Shown in pieces: positions 44,799 through 53,664 of a DNA stretch of 63,909 nucleotides. The DNA lies in the NCBI GenBank assembly GCA_902762565.1, contig CACWOS010000045.1:1-63909 (forward strand), in the 5' to 3' direction. Position numbers and translations under genes: made by a program. The stretch is from an uncultured Prevotellaceae bacterium (GTDB lineage Bacteria > Bacteroidota > Bacteroidia > Bacteroidales > Bacteroidaceae). Below the pieces are notes generated by a model, which ran no database searches, had not been told where the DNA came from, and saw only the letters and a list, made by a program, of their open reading frames with translations. Each line of letters starts with the position of its first letter. The stretch's first letter is position 1.

Positions 44799-44847
44799 AT
44801 TATATAAGTTTTTGTGTTTGTTATCCTAATTATTCACTATTCACTGT

Positions 44848-45195
44848 TTATTTCTTATCCTTAAGAACAGTGTCACCGTTCTCACCCGTGCGGATGCTCC
44901 AGGTGTCAATCACATCGCTCACGAAGATACGGCCGTCACCGACCTCACCTGTATGGGCTGTTTTCAGTATTACCTTCACTGTTGGATCCACCAGCGGATC
45001 GCGACAAACGATGGTTAGGGCCACACGTTCTATCACGTCCGTCGAGTACTGCACGCCGCGGTATATCCTCTCCTGCCGGCTCTGGCCGATGCCATGCACG
45101 TTGTGGTACTCAAACCAGTCGATGTCCGACGAAAGTAAAGCTTCCTTTACATCCTCGAACTTCGTCTTGCGGATAATTGCTTCAATCTTTTTCAT
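44848..45195 (-). CDS. glnK: P-II nitrogen signalling protein
   Basis: 115 residues. MKKIEAIIRKTKFEDVKEAL, the T-loop VHGIGQSRQERIYRGVQYS with Tyr45 (equivalent of the modified Tyr51), and the C-terminal TGEVGDGRIFVSDVID and IRTGE. The region just before Tyr45 differs from proteobacterial P-II (QSRQER where RQKGHAE is usual), so regulation may differ. It binds ATP/ADP and 2-oxoglutarate and controls the transporter encoded next. Confidence 0.92.
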   Translation of the reverse strand: MKKIEAIIRKTKFEDVKEALLSSDIDWFEYHNVHGIGQSRQERIYRGVQYSTDVIERVALTIVCRDPLVDPTVKVILKTAHTGEVGDGRIFVSDVIDTWSIRTGENGDTVLKDKK

Positions 45196-45262
45196 ACCTT
45201 TTTACCTTATTAATTAATACTACCCGTTTTATTCGGGCTAACACTTTGTTAGTTTTACGATG

Positions 45263-45413
45263 CAAAGTTACGGCATTTTGATTAATAATCTACTATATTT
45301 CTTTCATTTTGATTGTTAAAACAATAACTAAACGACATATTGTAAAGTATCTCATATAGTTGACTTTCATTTTGCTTACGCTTTGTCTTTAAACCATGTC
45401 ATTTTATTGCAAA
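45263..45413 (-). promoter_or_regulatory. nitrogen three-box control module of glnK-amt-porin
   Basis: On the minus strand: box A TTTGCAATAAAATGACA (45413-45397), box B TTTACAATATGTCG (45346-45333), box C TTAACAATCAAAATGAAAG (45319-45301), -7 TAACTTTG (45270-45263). Spacings 94, 27 and 49 bp. An extra CAAAATGAAAG (45374-45364) lies 63 bp before the one in box C; glnA has the same pair at the same distance. Confidence 0.85.
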
Positions 45414-45462
45414 GTGTCAGATTTCGTATAAGTGTGTCCGAGCACAATAGTTTTTATGGCTT

Positions 45463-45499
45463 ACAAAAAATCCGCGAAACCTATTACGGCTTCGCGGAA
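45463..45499 (-). terminator. terminator of the gltB-gltD-dapF-dapL transcript
   Basis: TCCGCGAA (45498-45491) pairs with TTCGCGGA (45478-45471) around a 12-base loop, and TTTTTTG follows on the minus strand. 28 bp past the dapL stop codon. Confidence 0.8.
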
Positions 45500-45526
45500 T
45501 ATGAATCAGATAACGGATTGCTTTTG

Positions 45527-46762
45527 TCAGCCTTTACTCCATTTTTCTATACGGTCGAGTGCTTCATCGGTCTTCTCATGACTGTTGAAAGCTGTGAAGC
45601 GCACGTAACCTTCACCACTGGGACCGAAGCCGACACCTGGTGTGCAGACGACGTTGGCACCGTATAGCAAGGCCTCGAAGAAAGGCCAGCTACCCATGCC
45701 GTCGGGTGTACGCATCCAAATATAGGGTGCGTTCTCACCACCATAACACTCGTAGCCTAGTGCGCGTAAACGCTTCAGCATCCTTTGGGCGTTGTTCATA
45801 TAGTAATCGATGGTGGCCTTGATTTGTTCCTTACCCTCTGGTGTGTAGATAGCTTCAGCGGCTCGTTGTGAGATGTAGCTAGTGCCGTTGAACTTCGTAC
45901 ACTGACGGCGCAGCCACAACTGATTCAGCGGAATGCGCTCGCCCTCGAATGTCGAGACCGTCACTTCCTTAGGAACAACGGTGTAACCACAGCGCACGCC
46001 TGTGAATCCGGCGGTCTTCGAGAACGAGTGGAACTCGACGGCACACTTGCGGGCACCACGAATCTCGTAAATGCTATGGGGGATTTCCGGGTCGCGAATG
46101 TAGGCCTGGTAGGCAGCGTCATATAGAATCAATGCATCGTTCTTCAGTGCGTAGTTCACCCACTTACGCAGTTCGGGTTTGCTGATGACTGTTCCTGTCG
46201 GATTGTTGGGATAGCACAGGTAGATGACGTCTACAGGGCGACCTTTTGGCAATTCAGGAATGAAACCGTTCTCAGCGGTTGTCGGCAGATAGCGTACGTT
46301 GGTCCAGCGGCCTTCATTGTAGATGCCGCAGCGGCCTATCATCACGTTCGAGTCAATATATACGGGATATGTTGGGTCTGTCACACCGATGAAGTTGTCC
46401 CAATGTAGCAGTTCCTGAAAGTTGCCCGTATCCGACTTCGCACCATCATTGATAAAGATCTCGTCAGTGCTGAGATGTACGCCTCGTGTCAGGAAGTCGT
46501 TCTTCAGAATGGCCTCGCGCAGGAAGTCGTAGCCCTGCTCAGGACCATATCCGCGGAACCCCTTGACGGTACCCATCTCATGGGCGGCCTTGTGCATCGC
46601 CTCGACAACAGCAGGAGCCAGCGGTTGCGTCACGTCGCCAATGCCGAGCGAGATGACGTCGGCCTTGGGGTGCATGACCTTGAAGGCGTTCACCTTCTTG
46701 GCGATGTCGGCGAACAGGTAGTTCTGCTGCAGGTTCAGGAAATGAATGTTTACTAAAGCCAT
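45527..46762 (-). CDS. dapL: LL-diaminopimelate aminotransferase
   Basis: 411 residues, family length. MALVNIHFLNLQQNYLFADI start, GVTDPTYPVYIDSNVMIGR, CYPNNPTGTVI and the PLP lysine in SFSKTAGFTGVRCGY. It converts tetrahydrodipicolinate with glutamate directly to LL-diaminopimelate, so it depends on the glutamate made by GltBD of the same operon. The gene before it is dapF, which takes the product onward. Confidence 0.93.
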   Translation of the reverse strand: MALVNIHFLNLQQNYLFADIAKKVNAFKVMHPKADVISLGIGDVTQPLAPAVVEAMHKAAHEMGTVKGFRGYGPEQGYDFLREAILKNDFLTRGVHLSTDEIFINDGAKSDTGNFQELLHWDNFIGVTDPTYPVYIDSNVMIGRCGIYNEGRWTNVRYLPTTAENGFIPELPKGRPVDVIYLCYPNNPTGTVISKPELRKWVNYALKNDALILYDAAYQAYIRDPEIPHSIYEIRGARKCAVEFHSFSKTAGFTGVRCGYTVVPKEVTVSTFEGERIPLNQLWLRRQCTKFNGTSYISQRAAEAIYTPEGKEQIKATIDYYMNNAQRMLKRLRALGYECYGGENAPYIWMRTPDGMGSWPFFEALLYGANVVCTPGVGFGPSGEGYVRFTAFNSHEKTDEALDRIEKWSKG

Positions 46763-46771
46763 ATGTAATTA

Positions 46772-46813
46772 ATTGAAAATTGAAGATTGAAAATTGAAGA
46801 TTGAGAATTAAAT
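46772..46813. repeat. heptad array (ATTGAAA/ATTGAAG) between dapF and dapL
   Basis: Six units on the plus strand: ATTGAAA, ATTGAAG, ATTGAAA, ATTGAAG, ATTGAGA, ATTAAAT. The dapF stop codon (46808-46810) lies within the last unit. Confidence 0.85.
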
Positions 46814-47614
46814 TTCGATTTCGCCATCGAAGACGAAGGCGGCGGGGCCGGTCATATATACGTGATTGTCTGTCTCTCGCCACTCGATGTCAAGCGTGCC
46901 ACCATCCATCACAATGCGCGATTTCCTGTTCGCACGACCTGTGAGTGCGGCTGCTACAGCCGTAGCGCAAGCGCCTGTACCGCAGGCCTGGGTGATGCCA
47001 CTGCCTCGTTCCCAAACACGGGTACGTATGCTACCATCAGCCTCGATATGTGCGAACTCGATGTTGCAACGCTGGGGGAAGGCGGGATGGACTTCCAGGG
47101 CGGAGCCGGTTTCGCCGACCTGATCCACATTATCCGTAAAGATGACGTAGTGTGGATTGCCCATCGAGACAAACGTGCCACGTCCCTGGCTGCGAGCTGC
47201 TAAAAATTGCGTCTCGTCCTCCAATACTGGCTGTAGCATATCCACCATCACGCTACTCACCTTGCCGTTGGTTATATGCAACTGGAGCGTCTTGACGCCC
47301 GACAGCGTCAGCAGTCTTATCTGCGTCTCACTGGTCAGTCCACGCTCATAGAGATACTTACCGATGCAGCGGCTCGCATTGCCACACATCATCGCCTCTG
47401 AGCCGTCGGCATTGAAGATGCGCATAGAGAAGTCAGCCTCTGGCACAGGAGACTTATCAATCAGCACCAGTCCGTCAGAGCCGATGCCCTTATGCCTGTC
47501 GCTCAACTTCACGGCGGCCGCAGCAGGATTCGTCAGGTGATACTCCATCGCATTGACGTAGATGTAGTCGTTGCCGCATCCGTGCATCTTGGTGAATCGT
47601 ATCTTGTTGCTCAT
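46808..47614 (-). CDS. dapF: diaminopimelate epimerase
   Basis: 268 residues. [14 protein letters not shown] start, the two catalytic cysteines in MMCGNASRC and [11 protein letters not shown], and GNPHYVIF. It turns LL- into meso-diaminopimelate for lysine and peptidoglycan. It starts one base after the gltD stop codon, so the two are translationally close. Confidence 0.93.
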   Translation of the reverse strand: MSNKIRFTKMHGCGNDYIYVNAMEYHLTNPAAAAVKLSDRHKGIGSDGLVLIDKSPVPEADFSMRIFNADGSEAMMCGNASRCIGKYLYERGLTSETQIRLLTLSGVKTLQLHITNGKVSSVMVDMLQPVLEDETQFLAARSQGRGTFVSMGNPHYVIFTDNVDQVGETGSALEVHPAFPQRCNIEFAHIEADGSIRTRVWERGSGITQACGTGACATAVAAALTGRANRKSRIVMDGGTLDIEWRETDNHVYMTGPAAFVFDGEIEI

Positions 47615-48958
47615 TTATTTCAGATATTCGTTTACTTTCTGTGCAGTCTGACGACCACTGGCGAGGGCGCGAACCACTAGTGATGCGCCGTTGGCAGCAT
47701 CGCCACATACAAAGACGTTCTTCGGGTACTCGGGGTGCTCAGGCTTCAGGAATCCCATTGCCAGGAGCACTAGTTCGGCCTTGATGATTTCGGGCTTGCC
47801 CTTCTCAACCATGATAGGACGACCGCCTTCTGGGTTTGGCTTCCAGTCTATCTCCTGAACTTTTACACCTGTCAGTTTGCCGTTCTCGCCGAGGAATTCG
47901 AGGGTGTTGATGTTCCAACGACGTGTGCAACCTTCCTCATGACTAGATGTAGTCTTCAGGGTGCGAGGCCAGTTGGGCCATGGGTTCTGAGGATCCTCTG
48001 GACCCTCAACAGGCTTAGGCATGATCTCAATTTGTGTAACGCTCTTACATCCCTGACGATGTGCGGTTCCGATACAGTCAGAACCAGTATCACCACCACC
48101 GATGACGAGTACATCCTTACCCTTGGCGGTAACGCGCTCATCCTTAGAGAACTCCATACCAGCCAACACGCGATTCTGCTGTGACAGCATGTCGAGGGCG
48201 AAGTGTACACCTTTGAGTTCGCGGCCTGGAGCCTTTAAATCTCTTGCAATAGGAGTACCTGTAGAAATCACTACAGCATCAAACTGCTTAGCAAATGCAT
48301 CGTTCACCTCTATAGCTTCACCGTATTTAAACTCGATGCCCTCCTGCTCAAGCAGGGCGATGCGGCGATCGATAACGGTCTTATTGAGTTTGAAGTTGGG
48401 GATACCATATCGCAGCAATCCGCCTGCGGCTTCGTTTTTCTCGAAAACTGTTACCTGATAGCCTTTCAGGTTAAGATCGTTAGCTGCAGCAAGGCCGGCA
48501 GGACCAGCACCAATAACGGCCACCTTCTTTCCATTGCGAACGATGTCTGTACGAGGAGTGATAAATCCCTCCTGGAAGGCCATCTCGGTGATGGCTGCCT
48601 CGTCCTCGCGGTTGGTGGTTGGCTCGTGGTTAAAACGGTTCAGCACGCAAGCCTTCTCACATAATGCAGGGCAGATACGACCTGTGAACTCAGGGAAGGG
48701 GTTGGTAGAGTTCAGCAGGCGATATGCTAGTTCCCAATCGCCTTTGTACAGGGCATCATTCCATTCTGGTGCTTTGTTGCCCAGCGGACAAGCCCAATGG
48801 CAGAAGGGTACGCCGCAATCCATACAGCGGCTGGCCTGCAGTTTGCGTTCGCGAGTACTGAGCGTCTGCTCTACCTCGCCAAAGTCGTGGATTCTATCGT
48901 GAATCGGACGGTAACCCGCCTCCTCCCATTTTTCCAATTGATAATTGATAATTGACAA
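47615..48958 (-). CDS. gltD: glutamate synthase small subunit
   Basis: 447 residues. N-terminal Fe-S region (ASRCMDCGVPFCHWACPLGN, ICPALCEKACV), then FAD domain GAGPAGLAAANDLN and NADPH domain GGGDTGSDCIGTAHRQG. No in-frame ATG exists before the conserved AGYRPIHDR; the frame begins with TTG at 48958 or TTG at 48937, inside a heptad array. The usual N terminus of relatives is replaced by repeat-encoded residues SIINYQLEK. It passes electrons from NADPH to GltB. Confidence 0.9.
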   Translation of the reverse strand: MSIINYQLEKWEEAGYRPIHDRIHDFGEVEQTLSTRERKLQASRCMDCGVPFCHWACPLGNKAPEWNDALYKGDWELAYRLLNSTNPFPEFTGRICPALCEKACVLNRFNHEPTTNREDEAAITEMAFQEGFITPRTDIVRNGKKVAVIGAGPAGLAAANDLNLKGYQVTVFEKNEAAGGLLRYGIPNFKLNKTVIDRRIALLEQEGIEFKYGEAIEVNDAFAKQFDAVVISTGTPIARDLKAPGRELKGVHFALDMLSQQNRVLAGMEFSKDERVTAKGKDVLVIGGGDTGSDCIGTAHRQGCKSVTQIEIMPKPVEGPEDPQNPWPNWPRTLKTTSSHEEGCTRRWNINTLEFLGENGKLTGVKVQEIDWKPNPEGGRPIMVEKGKPEIIKAELVLLAMGFLKPEHPEYPKNVFVCGDAANGASLVVRALASGRQTAQKVNEYLK

Positions 48959-48970
48959 TTGATAATTAAT
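48936..48970. repeat. heptad array (AATTGAT) across the gltB stop and gltD start
   Basis: Five units on the plus strand: AATTGAT, AATTGAT, AATTGAC, AATTGAT, AATTAAT. It contains the gltB stop codon (48966-48968) and the TTG that opens gltD (48958-48956). Confidence 0.88.
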
Positions 48971-51900
48971 AGTCTCTCTGGATGTCGGCGATCTTCTCGT
49001 GAAGTTTTTTCATCTTCTCCTCCTCGAGCACGCGTTTGTACTCAATGGGCACTACCTGAATGAAGTCCTCGATGTAGCGGTGCCAGTCGTCGAGCATGCG
49101 ACCTGCAAGAGCTGACCCCGTGTGCAGATAGTGCTGACGGATGAGCTCGAGCAGCTCTTTGCGACTTACGCTGTCCTCTACCAGCGAGAGTTCCACCATA
49201 TCCATGTTGCAGAAGTAGTCGAAAGTGTGGTCTGGGTCATAGACGTAAGCCACACCACCACTCATACCAGCGGCAAAGTTACGGCCTGTCTTACCCAGCA
49301 CTACCACACGTCCGCCAGTCATGTACTCGCAGCAGTGGTCGCCGGCACCTTCAATCACAGCGATGGCACCCGAGTTACGCACGCCGAAGCGCTCGCCTAC
49401 CTTGCCATTTATATAGAGTTCGCCCGATGTAGCACCGTACAGTCCGGTGTTACCTGCGATAATATTTTCTTCGGCCTTAAAGTCGTCGCTGCGACGAGCT
49501 GGAGGCAGAATAGAGATTCGACCGCCTGAAAGACCTTTACCAAAGTAGTCGTTGGTCTCGCCCTCGAGGCGCAAATCCAGTCCCTTCACGGCAAAGGCAC
49601 CGAAACTCTGACCAGCTGAGCCCTTGAACTTAATCTTGATGGTTCCGTCGGGCAGTCCTTCCTCGCCGTACTTCTGGGCAATCACACCACTCAGCATGGT
49701 ACCCACGGCACGATCGGTATTCTTGATGGCATAGTCGAGTGTTACCTCTTCCTGGTTCTCGATGGCCTTCTGTGCTGCCTTGATCATTTCCTCGTCCTTC
49801 ACGCCTGTTACCTTGGTATAGGCACCACGATCCCAGTAGAGAGCCTTGTCTGTCTCAGGCTTGTGCAGCAGACGGTCAAAGTCGATAGTCTTTTGCTTGT
49901 CGGTGGCGTTCTCGGTGTTCACCTCAATCAGTTCGGTGTGTCCGATAATCTCCTTCAGACTCTTCACACCGATTTCACTCAGGTATTCGCGTACCTGCTC
50001 GGCCAGGAAGGTAAAGAAGTTAACCACGTACTCGGCACGTCCCTCAAAGTGCTTACGCAGCTCGGGGTTCTGGGTAGCCACACCCATGGGGCAGGTATTG
50101 GTATTACACTTACGCATCATCACGCAGCCCAGTACAATCAGGGGCAGTGTTCCGAACGAGAACTCGTCGGCACCAAGCATAGCCATGACAATCACGTCCT
50201 TGGCAGTCTTCAGCTGTCCGTCTGTCTGCAGGCGAACCTGATTGCGCAGGCCGTTCATTACCAGCGTCTGCTGTGTCTCTGCAAGTCCGATTTCTGGTGA
50301 GATACCAGCGAAGCGCATACTTGATGCAGGTGATGCACCTGTACCACCTTCGGCACCACTGATCACAATCAGGTCGGCCTTGGCCTTAGCCACACCAGCA
50401 GCAATCGTACCTACGCCGCTTTCGGCCACCAGTTTTACGCTTACTGCAGCTGTCGGGTTGATGTTCTTCAGGTCGAAGATAAGCTGTGCCAGATCCTCGA
50501 TACTGTAGATGTCGTGATGAGGTGGAGGCGAGATGAGCGAGATACCGGGGATGGCGTTACGCGTCTTGGCGATAATCTCGTTAACCTTAAAGCCAGGCAG
50601 CTGTCCGCCCTCACCAGGCTTAGCACCTTGTGCCACCTTAATCTGTATTTCCTCGGCATTCACCAGGTACTCGGCTGTTACACCGAAACGACCTGATGCA
50701 ATCTGTTTGGTCTTACTTGACAGGCTCACGCCATCGACTTCTGTATGATAGCGAGCATTATCCTCACCACCCTCACCAGTGTTACTGCGTGCACCCAGTT
50801 TGTTCATGGCCAGTGCCAAAGCCTCGTGGGCCTCGATGCTCAAAGCACCGAAACTCATGGCACCTGTAACAAAATGCTTAACGATGCTCTCAACGGGCTC
50901 AACCTCGTCGATAGGTGTAGGTTTAGCGGCCTTCTTAAATCCGAAGAAGTCGCGGATAAAGATGGGGCTCTCCTTCTCGTCAACAATCTTTGCCCAATCC
51001 TTAAACTTATCGTAGTTGCCCTGACGGGTAGCCAACTGCAGCTTAGCAATCGTCTCGGGGTTCCAAGCATGCTTGATACCATCCTTACGCCATGCAAACT
51101 GACCCTGGTTCTGCAGCAGTGTCTGCTCCTTGGCAGCCTCGTGCAGCGCAATGGCATCACGGGCAATCTCCTTCAAGCCCACACCACCAATGGTGCTCAC
51201 CTCGGTACCGAAGTAGCGGCGCAGCAGATCCTCGCTCAGTCCGATGCTCTCAAAGATCTTGGCACCGCGGTAGCTGCGGATGGTGCTGATACCCATCTTA
51301 CTCATAATCTTCTTCAGACCCTTGTCCACGGCCTTGATGTAGTTCTTCTCGGCAGTAGCGTACTCCTCCTGAATCTTATGCTTCTTCACCAGATCATCCA
51401 GTACAGCGAACGTCATGTAAGGACACAGCGCGCTGGCACCGTAGCCTAGCAGCAGGGCAGCGTGCATCACCTCGCGAATCTCACCGCTCTCAACAATCAG
51501 AGCTGTCTGCACACGCTTACCTACGCTAATCAGGTAGTGGTGAACGGCACTAACGGCCAGCAATGATGGGATGGCGGCATGCGTCTCGTCCAGGTCGCGG
51601 TCACTCAGAATAATGTAGTTCACACCCTCGTCTACACTAGCTTCAGCCTGATGACACAGGTCGTCGAGTGCCTTACGCAGACCTTCCTCACCCTTCGACA
51701 TTTCAAAGAGGATAGGCAGTTTCTTGGTGTTAAAGCCCTTGTAGCGGATGTTACAAAGTATATCAAGTTGTGTGTTGGTCAAAACTGGCTGCGGCAAGCG
51801 TACCATCTTACAGTTCGAGGCGTCAGGTGTCAGGATGTTGGTACCAACAGCACCAATATATTCTGTCAATGACATTACCAACTCCTCACGGATGGGGTCG

Positions 51901-53453
51901 ATGGCAGGGTTGGTGACCTGTGCGAACTGCTGACGGAAGTAGTTGAACAGCACCTGTGGACGGTCAGAAATGACAGCCAGCGGTGTGTCGTTACCCATGG
52001 CGGCTACAGGCTCCTGTCCAGCTGTGGCCATGGGGATGATAGTCTTGTCAATATCCTCCTGACCGAATCCGAAGGTAACCAGCTTCTGCTGCAAGTCGCT
52101 CACGCCATTCTCCACGTGCCTTCCGCTCTTCAGCTTCTCAAGCTGCACGCGGTTCTCGTTCAGCCATTCGCGATAAGGATGAGCTTTGGCCAGCTTTTTC
52201 TTAATCTCGCCATCGTAGTAAATCTTGCCTTCCTGTGTGTCAATCAGCAGGATCTTACCTGGCTGCAGACGACCCTTCGACACTACATCGCCTGGTTCGA
52301 AGTCCATGACGCCGACCTCAGAGGCCACAACCATCATACCCTGCTTGGTGATGGTGTAGCGACTGGGGCGCAAACCGTTGCGGTCCAGCATACCGCCTGC
52401 ATAGCGACCATCGCTGAACAGCAGGGCGGCAGGACCGTCCCACGGCTCCATCAGGATAGAGTGATATTCGTAGAAGGCTTTTAAATCTTCTGAAATAGGG
52501 TTCTTATCGTTGAAGCTCTCGGGCACAAGGATGGCCATCGCCTGTGGTAACGAGAGTCCACTCATCATCAGGAACTCAAACACGTTGTCCAAGCTGGCGC
52601 TATCGCTCATGCCGTCCTGCACAATCGGGCGCAGGTCCTTGATGTCGCCCAGCGCCTCACTGCTCAGCACACTCTCTCTTGCCTTCATCCAGCCGCGGTT
52701 ACCACGAATAGTGTTAATCTCACCGTTGTGTGCTAACAAGCGGAAAGGCTGGGCCAACTTCCACTTTGGGAATGTGTTAGTGCTAAAGCGAGAGTGTACC
52801 AGTGCCAGTCCGCTCGTAAAGTAGTCGTTCGACAAATCTGGGAAGTAGCGACGCAGCTGTCCGCTGGTAAGCATTCCCTTGTAGATAATATTCTTGTTCG
52901 AAAGCGAGCAGATATAGAAGTCGTCGTTGTCGATACGATTCTCTATTCGCTTGCGTACCTTATATAATATACGCTCGAATACGGGTACATCGTCCTCCGA
53001 CACACCCGTTACGAAAATCTGCTTGATGTCAGGCTCCACTTCGCGGGCAGCCACACCCAGCACCTCAGGGTTGGTGGGCACCGTGCGCAGATGCATCAGC
53101 TGCAGGCCCTCGCGCTCTATCTCCTCAATCATCACGCTCAGTATCTGCTGCTGGGCCTTCTTGTCCTTAGGCAGAAAAACCAGACCTGTGCCGTACTTAC
53201 CCTTTTCGGGCACGGGGATACCCTGTAACAAAATAAACTCGTGGGGTATCTGTACCATGATACCCGCACCATCACCGGTCTTGTCGCGTGTCTCGGCGCC
53301 ACGGTGTTCCATGTTCTCAAGCACCTTCAGTGCATTGTCAACCAGATCATGACTCTTTCCGCCGTGTATGTTAACCACCATACCCACGCCGCAAGCATCA
53401 TGCTCATAGTCACTCTGGTAGAGTCCTTGGTTTCTTTGTTTGCAATTTGCCAT
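48966..53453 (-). CDS. gltB: glutamate synthase large subunit
   Basis: 1495 residues from ATG 53453, which leaves a 20-residue propeptide before the class II glutaminase Cys21 (YEHDACGVGM). The FMN/3Fe-4S synthase domain shows GSGAEGG-type ISGAEGGTGASPASS, CNTNTCPMGVATQ cysteines, and the C-terminal beta-helix (GDHCCEYMTGGRVVVLG). It makes two glutamates from glutamine and 2-oxoglutarate. First gene of gltB-gltD-dapF-dapL. Confidence 0.95.
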   Translation of the reverse strand: MANCKQRNQGLYQSDYEHDACGVGMVVNIHGGKSHDLVDNALKVLENMEHRGAETRDKTGDGAGIMVQIPHEFILLQGIPVPEKGKYGTGLVFLPKDKKAQQQILSVMIEEIEREGLQLMHLRTVPTNPEVLGVAAREVEPDIKQIFVTGVSEDDVPVFERILYKVRKRIENRIDNDDFYICSLSNKNIIYKGMLTSGQLRRYFPDLSNDYFTSGLALVHSRFSTNTFPKWKLAQPFRLLAHNGEINTIRGNRGWMKARESVLSSEALGDIKDLRPIVQDGMSDSASLDNVFEFLMMSGLSLPQAMAILVPESFNDKNPISEDLKAFYEYHSILMEPWDGPAALLFSDGRYAGGMLDRNGLRPSRYTITKQGMMVVASEVGVMDFEPGDVVSKGRLQPGKILLIDTQEGKIYYDGEIKKKLAKAHPYREWLNENRVQLEKLKSGRHVENGVSDLQQKLVTFGFGQEDIDKTIIPMATAGQEPVAAMGNDTPLAVISDRPQVLFNYFRQQFAQVTNPAIDPIREELVMSLTEYIGAVGTNILTPDASNCKMVRLPQPVLTNTQLDILCNIRYKGFNTKKLPILFEMSKGEEGLRKALDDLCHQAEASVDEGVNYIILSDRDLDETHAAIPSLLAVSAVHHYLISVGKRVQTALIVESGEIREVMHAALLLGYGASALCPYMTFAVLDDLVKKHKIQEEYATAEKNYIKAVDKGLKKIMSKMGISTIRSYRGAKIFESIGLSEDLLRRYFGTEVSTIGGVGLKEIARDAIALHEAAKEQTLLQNQGQFAWRKDGIKHAWNPETIAKLQLATRQGNYDKFKDWAKIVDEKESPIFIRDFFGFKKAAKPTPIDEVEPVESIVKHFVTGAMSFGALSIEAHEALALAMNKLGARSNTGEGGEDNARYHTEVDGVSLSSKTKQIASGRFGVTAEYLVNAEEIQIKVAQGAKPGEGGQLPGFKVNEIIAKTRNAIPGISLISPPPHHDIYSIEDLAQLIFDLKNINPTAAVSVKLVAESGVGTIAAGVAKAKADLIVISGAEGGTGASPASSMRFAGISPEIGLAETQQTLVMNGLRNQVRLQTDGQLKTAKDVIVMAMLGADEFSFGTLPLIVLGCVMMRKCNTNTCPMGVATQNPELRKHFEGRAEYVVNFFTFLAEQVREYLSEIGVKSLKEIIGHTELIEVNTENATDKQKTIDFDRLLHKPETDKALYWDRGAYTKVTGVKDEEMIKAAQKAIENQEEVTLDYAIKNTDRAVGTMLSGVIAQKYGEEGLPDGTIKIKFKGSAGQSFGAFAVKGLDLRLEGETNDYFGKGLSGGRISILPPARRSDDFKAEENIIAGNTGLYGATSGELYINGKVGERFGVRNSGAIAVIEGAGDHCCEYMTGGRVVVLGKTGRNFAAGMSGGVAYVYDPDHTFDYFCNMDMVELSLVEDSVSRKELLELIRQHYLHTGSALAGRMLDDWHRYIEDFIQVVPIEYKRVLEEEKMKKLHEKIADIQRDY

Positions 53454-53494
53454 ATTATCCTTACTTTTACTTACACTCTGATTGAAATTCGTGG

Positions 53495-53646
53495 CAAAGG
53501 TAATGCATTTTGCAAACTCAACCAAGTAATTTACTTACTTTTCATATATTAAAATCAAATACAACTTACACTTTGATCGTTTTTGTGCTTATTTGGTGAC
53601 ATTTTGAAATCTTTTATACGTTTTGTTTCCTTTGTACCTTACATAT
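53495..53646 (-). promoter_or_regulatory. promoter of gltB with a degenerate nitrogen module
   Basis: -7 TACCTTTG (53502-53495). At the offsets seen in the other modules there are TTAATATATGAAAAG (50 bp before -7, like box C), CAAAGTGT (53575-53568, same place as CAAAATGT in box B) and TATGTAAG (53645, 143 bp before -7, like box A). Similarity is weaker, so membership is tentative. Confidence 0.45.
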
Positions 53647-53664
53647 TGTCATTTGGAGCCAAAA

